In this document: positions 51,001 through 60,134 of the stretch, piece after piece
Layout: every line of letters begins with the position of its first letter
Numbering within the stretch: position 1 is the stretch's first letter
Notes under the pieces: model-generated
Told to the model about the DNA's origin: nothing
The model's input: only the letters and a program-made list of their open reading frames with translations
The model's database searches: none
Position numbers and translations under genes: made by a program
DNA from: Phoronis australis
Taxonomy: Eukaryota; Phoronida; Phoronidae
Assembly (NCBI GenBank): GCA_002633005.1
Contig: NMRA01000716.1
Span: 110,596-174,595, forward strand
Reading direction: 5' to 3'
DNA length: 64,000 nucleotides

Positions 51001-53661
51001 AATGTCGGAGAAACATACCTTAGGACAATGAGCATCAAGTCGCTTAACAACTTGGATAAACCTGGCGGAAATTGGTTTGTTGATGACGTGGTAGCTCGCG
51101 GGATTGAATTTGATAGTGCTCTTCCTTTTGCTTGCAAAACGCCACTCGGTCGACCTGACAGACCCGGAAAACCAGGTTTAGAATTAATCAAGACCCCAGC
51201 AAACATGGCTAAATTATGCGAAGTTAACATGGCTGTAAAAGAGGGTTACATCATCGATCGGGTGTTGACGATTGTGACGAAACTTGATGGAAGTGATTCG
51301 CTTTTTGACAAGTTCAGATCACTGAAAGCACAGTACCAAGATGAAGAAGCTGCACGCAAGAAATATGCTCAAGACATGCGCAGTCTAGCGAAAGAGTTCT
51401 TCCCGGAACTTAGTTTTCATAGCGGGAAGAGAACTCGACATGACATAAAAAGAGAGATGTTCAGGTTGCCGTCTCTGTTCGTCACTCTATTTAAACCATT
51501 ATTTGGTCTATATAGTGACAACACCTGGAATATCATATGTGAGATGAGTTCCAAAGACATTCTGACAACAGAGGGCGGGCACAATTTACTTGTACTCATT
51601 TCCATAACAGCACTTTTAAGGCTGATGATGTATTCCACTAAATCAAGCCAAAATGAACAGTTTGTTTTGTTACAAACGCCAGTGCAAATGCGCCAGTCAG
51701 CAGAGGTTTTATTTGGATACAGTGGACTTCACAAATTAGTAATAAGATATTATTACTCACTACTGCCGTTAGTTGAGTATGTGAATGACACTCCACTATC
51801 AGCCATGCTTAATCGAAGGAAACTAGAACTCACATTTTTTGAAAAAAATTATCTATGTGCGGGTCTCATACAGTTCTACTGCCTTTGTTACGAAAGTGCC
51901 CGGGACAATTTTTTTGCTCAGATTGAATTGGTTTCCACAGAGAAGTCGCTTCCAAACCAGCATCACCCAGAAGACATAGTTGTTCAATACAAGGGCAGGG
52001 ACATTTTCTGTGACCACACAGAAAAGAAAGTATTAAGTTGCCTCTTAATGATTGGCAATACATACAAGGAAGAAGGACAGGCAAAAGACGCGTTAGAATA
52101 CTATTCGAAAGTACTACCTATCATGCGGAAGAACGAAAACGAGGCCTACAACATATTATCACATAAACCAAATTACTTTGAAAACCTTTCTTTCGTGTTA
52201 CAGGTAATTGGGGGACTACACTCTGAGTTGAACCAGCATGAGTTAGCCTTAAAATACCACCAAGAGTCTCTGCGTATGCACAAGAAGATATATGGCAAAC
52301 ATTCAGACCATGTGTGCATTGCGTCTAGTTTGTACCAAATTGGGACAGACCATAGTAAAATGAATCAGCATGAGTTAGCCCTCCAACATTTTGAAGAGTC
52401 GCTGAATATGAAGAAGAGAATTTATGATAAAGTTGACCATCCAGAGATAGCGGGAACACTGAATAACATAGGATGGCAGCACAGTGCTTTGGGCCAGCAC
52501 CAGACAGCTTTAGAATTTCACCAAGACGCCCTGAATATGTTCAAGAGGATCTATGGTAAAGTTGATCATCCAGTTATTACAACTTGTTTGAATAACATTG
52601 GGTTGGAACATGGGTATTTGAAGGAGCATACGTTAGCGTTACAGTATCTCCAAGACTCACTAAGTATGAAGAAGAGGATGTATGGTGAAGATGATGGCCC
52701 AGACATAGCAACGAGTTTGCATCGGATCGCAATGGAGCATTATGAGATTGGCCAGCACGAGTTAGCTTTACAATATCAACAAGACTCACTGAGTATGTGG
52801 AAGAGAGTTAGAGGCGATGTTGACCATCCACACATTGCAGGGGCTTTAAATGCGATTGCAAAGGTGCATAGTGCTCTTGGCCATCACGAGACAGCCTTAC
52901 AATGTTACAAGGACTCAGTAAGTATGAGTAAGAGGATTGATGGGGATGTGGACAGTATAACAATTGCAAGAATGTTGAAAGGCATTGCGATGGACCACTG
53001 TAAGCTGAGACAGAACCAGTTAGCTTTGATATATCTCTTAGACTCACTGGATATGATGAAGAGAATTTATGGTGAAATAGACCACCCTGACATTGGAATT
53101 GTCTTGAATCACATTGCGACCAATTATAGACTTTTGGGTGAGCTCAAATTTGCCTTGCGTTATTTTCAAGACTCAATGACTATGAATATGAGGATTTATG
53201 GTGAGGTCGACCATCCAACCACTGCAAGTGAGTTGAATAACATTGGGTTGCAATATTCTGAAATGGGCAATCATGAAATGGCTGTAAAATATTTGAATGG
53301 GGCACTGAACATGCGCAAGAGGATGCATGGTGACCAGAAAACTATTGATATTGCACTGGTCTTTAATAACTTAGGGTTTTCATACAACGCGTTGGGCCAG
53401 CATAAACTAGCCTTAGAAAACCACCAGGAGGCACTGGGAATGTTCAGGAGAGTTTATGGTGACGTTGATCACCCATGCATCACTCTTAGCTTGAATTGTA
53501 TTGGTAGAGAATATGCTATGATGGGCAAGCATGAGATAGCCTCCCGGTACTTCCAAGAAGCAATGGATATGTACAAAAGGGTTTATGGTGAGCATGCTGA
53601 TCAATTTGATGTAGGACATCTTTTGCTTATGAAGTTGCAACCACTCAGTGAAATGCCATGA
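29924..53661 (+). CDS. Whole-gene model: TPR2A-like / BIR / NTase-like / TPR multidomain protein
   Basis: Join of 14 coding exons (listed individually): 5079 nt, 1692 codons plus stop, with consistent phase at all 13 junctions. Domains: low-complexity N-terminus (1-197); STI1/HOP TPR2A-like module (198-345); BIR (about 370-440, zinc ligands C407, C410, H427, C434); acidic linker (458-572); NTase-like domain (G765-S766...D777-L-E779); then about 12 TPRs of kinesin-light-chain type (about 1150-1680). No signal peptide or membrane segment, so likely cytosolic. TPR2A modules bind the C-terminal EEVD of Hsp90; BIR domains bind caspases or IBM peptides; DUF294/GlnD-like NTases transfer nucleotides. 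A role in stress or innate immunity is inference. Missing exons or a join of two genes cannot be excluded without cDNA. Confidence 0.65.
30570..31650. repeat. Degenerate array of 20-bp units arranged as inverted arms
   Basis: The left arm (about 30570-30985) repeats TTGACCCATTATGTCACTTT-like units at least ten times. The right arm (about 31290-31640) carries the complement (AAAGTGACATNATGGGTCAA). A non-repetitive centre separates them. It lies in intron 2 of the multidomain gene and resembles a foldback element. Confidence 0.6.
32118..32175 (+). CDS. Exon 3 of the multidomain gene
   Basis: A 58-bp exon with acceptor ttattttcag and donor GTAAGT, encoding [19 protein letters not shown] (phase 0 in, 1 out). 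The phases fit both neighbours. It is short and without a recognised domain, so support comes from splice sites and phase. Confidence 0.5.
33985..34218 (+). CDS. Exon 4 of the multidomain gene
   Basis: A 234-bp symmetric phase-1 exon, acceptor atgatttcag and donor GTAGTT. It encodes a Thr/Ser/Glu-rich disordered segment ([20 protein letters not shown] ... [13 protein letters not shown]). No domain is recognised. Confidence 0.55.
34660..35560 (+). mobile_element. Decayed gag region of an LTR retrotransposon
   Basis: A frame (34842-35150) contains [20 protein letters not shown] then [11 protein letters not shown], the core of SCAN-like gag found in metazoan LTR retrotransposons. Downstream, in shifted frames, come WFFDLWAQMVEV and [11 protein letters not shown] degenerate CCHC knuckle lies at 35448-35489 ([14 protein letters not shown], first Cys replaced by Ser). 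Several stops and frameshifts show it is dead. It lies in the intron between exons 4 and 5. Confidence 0.6.
35890..36030 (+). repeat. Two-copy tandem repeat of about 60 bp
   Basis: GTCAGGGCTTAGCGTCC...GATAATATCTTGGCATAGTGTGCTGGC is followed by GTCAAGGGCTTGGCGTCC...GATAGTACTTGGCGTTCCGTGCTCGC. It may be the edge of the adjacent retroelement. Confidence 0.6.
36314..36422 (+). CDS. Exon 5 of the multidomain gene
   Basis: Acceptor gttgtttttag and donor GTATGT (phase 1 in, 2 out). It encodes [20 protein letters not shown] then [15 protein letters not shown]. Acidic and unrecognised; accepted because phases fit exon 4 and exon 6. Confidence 0.5.
36794..36887 (+). CDS. Exon 6 of the multidomain gene
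   Basis: Acceptor gttattctag and donor GTGAAA (phase 2 in, 0 out). It encodes [20 protein letters not shown] then [11 protein letters not shown], probably a helix leading into the TPR module. The donor is weak, so this is the least certain exon. Confidence 0.42.
37916..38042 (+). CDS. Exon 7: first TPR of an STI1/HOP TPR2A-like module
   Basis: Acceptor tactttttag and donor GTAGGT, 42 codons plus one base. It encodes [34 protein letters not shown] and HANEA. It aligns with the first TPR of HOP TPR2A (ELGNDAYKKKDFDxALxHYxKAxELDP). The clamp Asn of the LGN motif is Val here. The TPR signature (G8, A20, A27, P32) is kept. Confidence 0.75.
40671..40773 (+). CDS. Exon 8: second TPR of the TPR2A-like module
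   Basis: Acceptor tgctttcag and donor GTACGT (phase 1 in, 2 out). It encodes [20 protein letters not shown], then [13 protein letters not shown]. Close to HOP TPR2A [20 protein letters not shown]...ENREDYRQIAK, so the domain assignment is firm. Confidence 0.8.
41220..41340 (+). CDS. Exon 9: third TPR of the TPR2A-like module
   Basis: Acceptor atatttccag and donor GTAAAG (phase 2 in, 0 out). It encodes [20 protein letters not shown], then [20 protein letters not shown], matching HOP TPR2A AYARIGNSYF...AIxFYxKSLxEHRTPDVLKK. The Lys at the end of exon 8 is the probable clamp Lys; the following Arg position is changed. Confidence 0.78.
42200..42296 (+). CDS. Exon 10: C-terminal helix and linker of the TPR2A-like module
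   Basis: Acceptor ttacgctatag and donor GTAATG (phase 0 in, 1 out). It encodes [20 protein letters not shown] then [12 protein letters not shown], matching the charged capping helix after HOP TPR2A (QQAEKILKEQERL). The exit phase equals the entry phase of the BIR exon at 46511. Confidence 0.7.
43014..43865 (+). mobile_element. 1-kb non-autonomous element, copy 2
   Basis: Same family as 23036..24045. Starts CAGTGGCAGATCTAGGATAT and ends CCTAAATCCGCCTATG, with a 5-bp target duplication TGACA on both sides (43009-43013, 43866-43870). A single N at 43828 marks a join after which interior sequence found in copy 1 is absent. The tRNA-like segment is present at 43277-43332 on the minus strand (B-box 43287-43277, A-box 43324-43314). 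Confidence 0.72.
44398..44905 (-). mobile_element. Penelope-like element fragment (RT and N-terminal region, permuted)
   Basis: Minus-strand order. First, at 44860-44832, [14 protein letters not shown] (RT motif B); then, after a frameshift, RYVDDI at about 44749-44729 (catalytic YVDD). Next comes a junction with a hammerhead-like motif (44648-44620). Last, beyond an intron-like ttttag at about 44576, a frame contains [20 protein letters not shown] and a Cys, ending in a stop near 44398; this matches the helical N-terminal part of Penelope-like proteins (YxxLxxKLxxxxxxxxFxxxC). RT preceding N-terminus is the order expected at a head-to-tail junction. Dead by frameshift and truncation. The hydrophobic stretch before the frame mimics a signal peptide but is more likely intron or UTR. 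Confidence 0.6.
44950..46262. repeat. Dispersed repeat containing a 480-base assembly gap
   Basis: The left part has AATGCGCCCACAATTGC (about 44998) and the right end has ATATGTGGGCGCATAAAA (about 46248), giving inverted ends. The unit AAATTGCCACTAGNGG...CACCGGTAGTCNG occurs on both sides of the gap (about 45370 and 46045). The GGACGGACGGACGG run before the right end is typical of this kind of non-coding element. N runs from 45430 to 45909. Confidence 0.55.
46290..46485 (+). repeat. Inverted, decayed copy of the Penelope-like N-terminal segment
   Basis: Aligns with the minus strand of 44660..44470: hammerhead-like motif, CGAAATATAGC, a TTTG tract expanded to about 30 bp (46341-46370), TAGTTGCACACCCGA and the following codons. 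The frame is broken. It ends about 25 bp before the BIR exon. Confidence 0.7.
46511..46669 (+). CDS. Exon 11: N-terminal half of the BIR domain
   Basis: Acceptor atttatacacag and donor GTGAGC, symmetric phase 1. It encodes [20 protein letters not shown], then [20 protein letters not shown] and [13 protein letters not shown]. RLxSFxxWP...LAxAGFYFxG is the hallmark first half of a BIR (inhibitor of apoptosis) repeat. The exon start lies just downstream of the decayed Penelope-like copy. Confidence 0.85.
47181..47356 (+). CDS. Exon 12: zinc-binding half of the BIR domain
   Basis: Acceptor ctccctgtag and donor GTAAGT (phase 1 in, 0 out). It encodes [18 protein letters not shown], then [17 protein letters not shown] and [19 protein letters not shown]. 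The zinc ligands C-x2-C-x16-H-x6-C are all present. No RING finger follows, so this is not a classical XIAP/cIAP layout; the domain is embedded in a larger protein. Confidence 0.88.
47801..48029. mobile_element. 229-bp MITE with AGGGCCC termini
   Basis: Begins AGGGCCCCGTTCCAAGAAAA, followed by TGACTTAGC, and ends with the near complement (CTTAAGTCAGTTTTTTGTTA then GGGGCCCT). The interior is A/T-rich and non-coding. It lies in intron 12. No target duplication was confirmed. Confidence 0.55.
48086..48281 (+). CDS. Exon 13: acidic linker
   Basis: Acceptor ttattcgagcag and donor GTGAAC (phase 0 in, 1 out); an alternative donor 24 bases earlier (GTGTTC, same phase) exists. It encodes [20 protein letters not shown] and an acidic Ser/Thr-rich stretch ending VHRDTIK. 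No domain is recognised; phase agreement is the main support. Confidence 0.5.
48300..49140 (-). mobile_element. Penelope-like element remnant with GIY-YIG endonuclease
   Basis: The minus-strand frame 48943..48731 contains [20 protein letters not shown], then [12 protein letters not shown]. This is the GIY-YIG-type endonuclease of Penelope-like elements (VxYKFxCxGCxxxYIGEtxRhLxxRxxEH). Upstream sequence (49140-48944) is frameshifted. Downstream, at 48483-48454, a hammerhead-like motif marks the element's end region. It lies in the intron between exons 13 and 14. Confidence 0.7.
49982..50128 (+). CDS. Exon 14: linker
   Basis: Acceptor ctacattgtag and donor GTAAAC, symmetric phase 1, 48 codons. 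It encodes [20 protein letters not shown], then [20 protein letters not shown] and EHVNQRTEQ. Mostly charged, likely helical or disordered; no family recognised. Confidence 0.55.
50300..53661 (+). CDS. Exon 15: NTase-like domain and KLC-type TPR array (terminal exon)
   Basis: Acceptor aaaatcatttcag; 1120 codons to TGA at 53659-53661, intronless. It opens with a charged coiled-coil-like stretch ([16 protein letters not shown]). At model residues 765-780 [20 protein letters not shown] matches the GS-x(10)-DxE signature of the pol-beta-like NTase superfamily, closest to GlnD/DUF294 (GSxARGExTPYSDLE). From about residue 1150, 12 TPRs follow; ten are 43-residue units like [19 protein letters not shown]...YGKVDHPV, the kinesin-light-chain style common in animal scaffold and NLR-like proteins. 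A possible 3' UTR runs on; AATAAA is near 56661. The open frame extends 33 codons upstream of the acceptor, so an alternative promoter inside intron 14 is conceivable. Confidence 0.85.
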
Positions 53662-53906
53662 AACGTCTTTCCTGAAAACATATTGCCCTCGATTACGTGA
53701 ACGTCGGCACTGCAAACCCGGTATCCCCTAGTGCAACGGCCTCAGATCTCTGTTGTTTATGATGTTTATTAGTGATATCAGGAAGAGATAACCAGCTGGT
53801 TATTGATATTGACAAAGACAACTCACCTGATACCAGGCGTTGGCTTTTAGCACACGACAAACTTATTTACCGTAAGATACTAGCCACACACTGCAACGTG
53901 AAATGA

Positions 53907-54902
53907 NGACTCAGTAAGTATGAGTAAGAGGATTGATGGGGATGTGGACAGTATAACAATTGCAAGAATGTTGAAAGGCATTGCGATGGAACACTGTAAG
54001 CTGAAACAGAACCAGTTAGCTTTGATATATCTCTTAGACTCACTGGATATGATGAAGAGAATTTATGGTGAAATAGACCACCCTGACATCGGAATTGTCT
54101 TGAATCACATTGCGACCAATTATAGACTTTTGGGTGAGCACAAATTTGCCTTACGCTATTTTCAAGACTCAATGACTATGAATGTGAGGATTTATGGTGA
54201 GGTCGACCATCCAACCACTGCAAGTGAGTTGAATAACATTGGGTTGCAATATTCTGAAATGGGCAATCATGAAATGGCTGTAAAATATTTGAATGGGGCA
54301 CTGAACATGCGCAAGAGGATGCATGGTGACCAGAAAACTATTGATATTGCACTGGTCTTTAATAACTTAGGGTTTTCATACAACGCGTTGGGCCAGCATA
54401 AACTAGCCTTAGAAAACCACCAGGAGGCACTGGGAATGTTCAGGAGAGTTTATGGTGACGTTGATCACCCATGCATCACTCTTAGCTTGAATTGTATTGG
54501 TAGAGAATATGCTATGATGGGCAAGCATGAGATAGCCTCCCGGTACTTCCAAGAAGCAATGGATATGTACAAAAGGGTTTATGGTGAGCATGCTGATCAA
54601 TTTGATGTAGGACATCTTTTGCTTATGAAGTTGCAACCACTCAGTGAAATGCCATGAAACGTCTTTCCTGAAAACATATTGCCCTCGATTACGTGAACGT
54701 CGGCACTGCAAACCCGGTATCCCCTAGTGCAACGGCCTCAGATCTCTGTTGTTTATGATGTTTATTAGTGATATCAGGAAGAGATAACCAGCTGGTTATT
54801 GATATTGACAAAGACAACTCACCTGATACCAGGCGTTGGCTTTTAGCACACGACAAACTTATTTACCGTAAGATACTAGCCACACACTGCAACGTGAAAT
54901 GA
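53907..54902 (+). other. Probable assembly duplication of the gene's 3' end
   Basis: 53908-54902 repeats 52912-53906 exactly in length (995 bp each) with only a few substitutions, including non-coding 3' sequence, and the two are joined by a single N at 53907. The repeated frame encodes the last TPRs again and the same stop (54655-54657). This is what two unmerged overlapping contig ends, perhaps from two haplotypes, would look like. It should not be counted as a separate gene. Confidence 0.85.
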
Positions 54903-57900
54903 ACGCTCTCGATCATCAATTGTGCCAGTAGATGGAAGGTGTTGCTTAATGCACCGAAGTTCTAGTCTCTATAATTCTGAAACGCAACTTCTACCAGCAT
55001 GCATTTTCAATTCAAAGAACCTCTTTCACGACAATAGGGTATTGGTGCCAAAACGTCACACTCGCAATGTAACATTTGATGTAAAAAACTGTGGTCGCTT
55101 TAAAGGATGCGAAACCCTGTTTTGGTAATTTAATCAATCCTCGTTCTGTCATCTGCTAATGCATCATTGGCGTCCCAATTGTATGACAAAAGCATGAGTC
55201 AACTAAAAACTCATACTCTCTGTTACAGATTAAAAATTCTGGTTCTTGGTTGGTGGTCTTTCCCTACAGTTATGTAACTCGCCCAACGCATAGGTTACGT
55301 TTGCCCGTTTTCAAATTTTGTTCCAAATTTTGGGGATTGTCGAGGATTACAGAACAGTGTTTTGTTTCAGATAACTGGATGTGAAAGTTGTTTTTATTAT
55401 CTGTCAATAGACCAAATCAGGACTTTGGTATCCTTTTAAGCTTGAGCATAAAGTTGGTGCCAATTATACAACGAAAAAATCGCCGAGCGTTTGCTGCACG
55501 GTTCGGGGGACGAAAGTTTTCTGATGAACTACCCTTCGCACTAAGGGAAATTCTGACCATAAGGCTTTCGGAAAAAGGTCCCTCCCTTGCCAACCATGCA
55601 ATAACGCAACATTGTAGTAAACCAGTGGACGCCTCCTTTCGTTACCTTTTGAATACACGAGCGTGAATTGTGCACTCTTCGTTGAGATTGTGAAACACGG
55701 GATTCGGGAAGTTCCTGAATGTGTGTTTTTTTTAAATTTTTGATGTTTTGAATACACGATGACAAGCCTTTGGTCTGCAGCATTATTTCGCCGGTGATAG
55801 ATTTAGCCGTGAATTGTCGATTACATTTGCAATTTTCAGTAACTTAGATTATTGATTGTCTGGCGAGCATGTAAAATTTCACTCTTAACGACTGAAATGC
55901 ATGCAAAAGACAATTTGTAATTAAAACCGTGATTGTCTGTGCATGATTATCATCTACTTCCGCATTCATAAGTGTATTGTTCCAGGGACCAGTGCATAAG
56001 CCACGCGTGTACTAGATTATTAATGCATGTGTACCCAGAACCGATACAACCCCAGTTACACTGTTGTGCTACACGTATTTTGTGAATTTGATTTTGGAAT
56101 TATCTTGAAAGAACTGTCGTGATAACCCATCGAAAGTTAAATAGGGTTTGTTTTTTCAAATGTATATTCAATTCAGTTAAACAATGCACATCGCTTTTTG
56201 TTATAGGCATCACAAGAACCACTTGCTTGTTTCAGTAGTTTAGATCCATAATATTTTTATTTTGTAGTATTTGCATTTGTGTAATTTTCAACAGCCATTT
56301 GAATGTCTTTGCATGTACATTGCAAGTTAATTTTCCCAAACAATGTATATTACTTCTTGTGTTTCCTGCTTGCTTAATTCCTAATCGTTATCACTGCATG
56401 ATGATAAACGCGTTATTCTGTGATTATGAAGGTGAGAGTTTGCAGTGTAGTTTATACTCCACTCCTTGCATCTGACGTGAGCTATTATTGTTCGAAAGTC
56501 TGGAATTCTAATATAGGCTTTTTATGCACCCACTTGTGTCTATGTAGGTGCATCATGTTTCGAAATATTGTGTGTCTTTCCATCGTGTCTTTTGGTCACT
56601 TACTGTAGCATTGTTCTGTTGAATGTGGAACATTGCTCCCAGGGTATGAACGAAACGGAATAAAGATAGTCAACAACGACAAGTGCCGTGTTATATTTTT
56701 GTGTATATTTTTGGACTTCATTTATATTTGTACGTACATTAATGACATACCTGTATGTTCTATTGGTGAATTGCAGAGAATACTAGACATGGTTATTTTT
56801 CTTCATTGAGCTTATTGAGCTTATTGATTAATGTATTTCTACTACAAATATGTAAATTGACATTTGGCCTGATGACAGTAAACCGTTTTAAGACTGCGCA
56901 CGGGTTTAAGCAAGTGAGCCACTAGGTCACGCCGACCGACATCCCAATTCACACTGGTAATGTTTTTACCCGGTAATGTGGAGATGAGTTTCAGACTCGG
57001 AACTTTTTACCTTAAAGATGAGTCAGATGCAAAGTAAGGTTAGACAATTATCAACGTAAGCCTTTGTGTACACAGTACTCGAGCTTAGAATACAATTGTA
57101 ATGGACATTCATACTGACTTCGCACAAAGTAGAACAGAAAATGCCAAAAATAATTTCAAGTTCAATCTCGAGCAAAAAGGTTAAACTCCTGGTCCAGAAG
57201 TATAAAATGGTATTTTTAATATGGCAAGTAAGGCGTTTTCAAGTTTACATTTTATAGACTATGTGGATAAGAATGAAGTATTTTAAAAACGTATTTGCAA
57301 CTGTTTAAAACACACCCATGATTCGTTCACGTGTCAATGGAGAACTGGACATGAAGTCATTCATTTTTTTCTTAAAAAGGTAACACAATTTATGCATGTG
57401 TTAAAATGATAAATTCTCGTCGTTAGTCAACTGGTATCAGTTACTGTCGAATTTCTAAGAAAATTATGAAGCTCCAAATTAAACCAGTACCTTTCTGCGC
57501 GTAAAAGGATATTATTCGCACGCGCACTGAGAATGGACTATTCTACGTGTATAATGGCAACTTTAGACAGAATGCTATACATGTCAACAACATTGCTCTA
57601 ACCACGGCAATTTTTGTACAAAAAACCAAAAAATTGCACTGATGAAAACGAGTTAAAATGCTGACTGTTCAAATGACAAATGCCCATTGCAATCTTGTAA
57701 ATCTCTCAGACTGTGTGTGCCGGTGAGGGACGAATGGCGAAGGAAATTTTCAGCTAATTGACGGAAATCTGAGACTATTTTGAGAAAACAGATTCCCGGC
57801 CAGTAGAAGTCAAAACAAAGGTTTCGAAATTCACTTTCGACTTTGGCAAAAAAGCGTAACAAGTACATGAAATACGTAGCATTTAGCCCTACAGCGTAGC

Positions 57901-58329
57901 ACTACAGAAACGGCAAAACGTTGTAAATTACATAAAAAAATATTGGTTGATATGTACATGTATGGATTATGGATGTTACGTCACGCGTGCGCATGGGCAG
58001 TGGGCTACAGCTACGCGTACATGTAGACAATGCTGTGTGCCAAAGGCCTGAACATTAAATTAATTTTTGATTTTTGTTCAGGTATGCCATTCGTTCTATG
58101 ACTTCGGAAACATCAGTGATACTAACATAATTCATAATTCACGGTTCGCTTCTTGAGTGGACAACCCTAATAATAGACTTTTATTCAAGGAGATAACAAC
58201 CACAAGAGGTGGCTTGGAGTCACTTAGTACTAGAAATTTGTGTGGAGTTCCTTATCCTATACCCTTGTAGTCTTAGATTGGATATAATTCAGTGCGCATA
58301 TTGAAATTAAGTGAGCTTACTAACTATAC
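54903..58329. other. Possible 3' UTR, then no recognisable gene
   Basis: 54903 to about 56690 could be the 3' UTR of the multidomain gene: there are no splice-flanked exons, and AATAAA sits near 56661 followed by G/T-rich sequence. From 56690 to 58329 I see no exon, RNA or repeat. Confidence 0.4.
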
Positions 58330-58472
58330 GTAAATAAAACAACGAAAATGGATCACTGAAATTTTCGGATATGATAACATCCTTCGTCAACAGAAACAGA
58401 AATAAAGTAAAATCAAACACTATATGACAATTATATATAATTTCAGTGATCCATTTTTGTTGTTTTATTTAC
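58330..58472. mobile_element. Inverted-repeat element with 34-bp arms
   Basis: GTAAATAAAACAACGAAAAT...GATCACTGAAATT (58330-58363) is complementary to 58439-58472 with few mismatches. Between them, next to the left arm, lies a minus-strand motif with GACGA and GAAA around a short stem (58390-58363), reminiscent of Penelope-type hammerhead relics. Confidence 0.55.
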
Positions 58473-58864
58473 ATATATTCATTCTACTTTTCGAAACACT
58501 ATTGTATCCCTTAGAAGATCGGGATGGCCTCTTTTAGTTTCGGCTTTATTTTCTACGTGAGGTTACTGAAATACGTAAATGGAGATAAAGTTCGTGCGAT
58601 TACGTTTAAAGTGAGGCAAAGTCACAAGAAACAATGAAAAACGAATAACAAAAGACTAATGAAAATGTATAGAAACTTCTTGCAGCGCCGTCTCTGAAAA
58701 CATTGTTTTGGTCGATTTCTCAAAATGGTTCCTGAATACCAGCCAGTACGCGGTCCTCAACGACAAACGTTATCACCATAGACTGAAGGAGGTTATGTTA
58801 TTCGGTAAGATCTGGTTTGTGATTTCTGTTTGACCCGATTAGCGCAGCTTGGAATTTACGAGAT

Positions 58865-59185
58865 TTGTTGTAGATCTGACTGTTCAGTGTTCGCAATGAT
58901 ACAACGGCACCATCTTGGATTTCATGTGAATTTGACGGTTAAGTGTACGTTGCAGTCAGAAAACGACGCCATCTTTGATTTGTTGTTGATCCGACAGTTC
59001 AATGTACGCTAGTCATCCAGCATTCCTTCTTTGATTTCTTGTGGATCTGACAGTTCAATGTCTATCACAATCATGCACCATTTGTTGCTGATCTCACAGC
59101 AATGCATGTTACAATCACAAACGGCGCCATTTTTCATTTGCTGTTTATCTGACAGTTCAGTGTATGTTACCATCAGGTAATGGGA
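58865..59185. repeat. Minisatellite, about six units of 55-58 bp
   Basis: The core GATCTGACAGTTCAATGTAC followed by GTTACAATCA...ACGGCGCCATCTTTGATTTG recurs at about 58872, 58927, 58985, 59041, 59087 and 59143, with 10-25 percent divergence by eye. Confidence 0.75.
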
Positions 59186-60134
59186 CAATCTTCGAGTGCA
59201 GTATTGCAGTTTCCTCCCTTTGTTGAACGTTTCGTCGCGATATTTGTCATACTCGGAGCTGTGATGTTCTTTCTTGATAATTAAGTAACTTGCGGGTATT
59301 TTTGATGTAAAATGCAACGCCAAGAAGGGCTTTTTATAAAATGTTATCAGAATATGTATTTTTTCATTCAGAAAAACACTTTGTTCTATGATGCATTCTT
59401 GAATAATCACAGCAAACAAAAAAGTATTTGTAAAACTTATTTATTTACATTGAGTGGAATAGCTAAACACCACAAATCTGCGACTTAAATCAGCTTACAT
59501 GCCGGACAATACATTTAACTCGTAAGACAAAACTGGGAACAAAACTTCGCTTTTTCAACTCCACCTTAACAACGCCACCTGTCCAACATTTCACTTAGTA
59601 CTATTTCCAATGCTCAATCTTTACTAGCAAAAGTCAACAAGCAGCAATGACAACTCGCCACATCACATGCTGTTGGTGAAAATCTCATTTTCAAAACATC
59701 AATTAACAAGCACATTGCACTATTTTAATTGTGCAGCAGACAAAAGGGTAATAGTCACTTACTCCAGTGGCCTGTGCATTTTGTAAATCCGTTTGAAATC
59801 TGTTATCCAGTCAGAAAAATTGGTTCACAACATGTGGGACCCCTGTGTCTATTATCGTAAATCTAACGAGAGTTTGCGTAACTACATGTACCTCACAGTA
59901 TACCCTGACCATGCAGCGCATTACAACTCACACGTGTCCAGCTTCAACACACATGAGCTTTGTGCAAGCCACTTGTACATGTTAATGAGAACACTTTCCG
60001 GATGCCAATCCAATGCGTGCAAGCTGAATGGTTGACTCTAGAGTAGCCTTAAAGAACTGCACAACAAAGAGGTGAACTACAATATAAAACTTAAGTAATT
60101 GGAACAAATACTATTTCCCGCCACAATGACAAAT
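59186..60134. other. No gene recognised downstream of NCBP1
   Basis: No exon found on either strand. AATAAA on the minus strand at 60140-60135 could end the NCBP1 3' UTR. Confidence 0.35.

Noticed and set aside
53920-54657. Second TPR gene downstream of the multidomain gene
   Set aside because: It is the same 3' end repeated after a single N, best explained as an assembly artefact.
55388-55783. Overlapping open frames on both strands (about 90 codons)
   Set aside because: Neither resembles a known protein; the overlap on opposite strands suggests chance frames within a possible 3' UTR.
59009-59419. 136-codon minus-strand open frame
   Set aside because: Half of it runs through the 58-bp minisatellite; repeated ELSDxQ segments come from the repeat.
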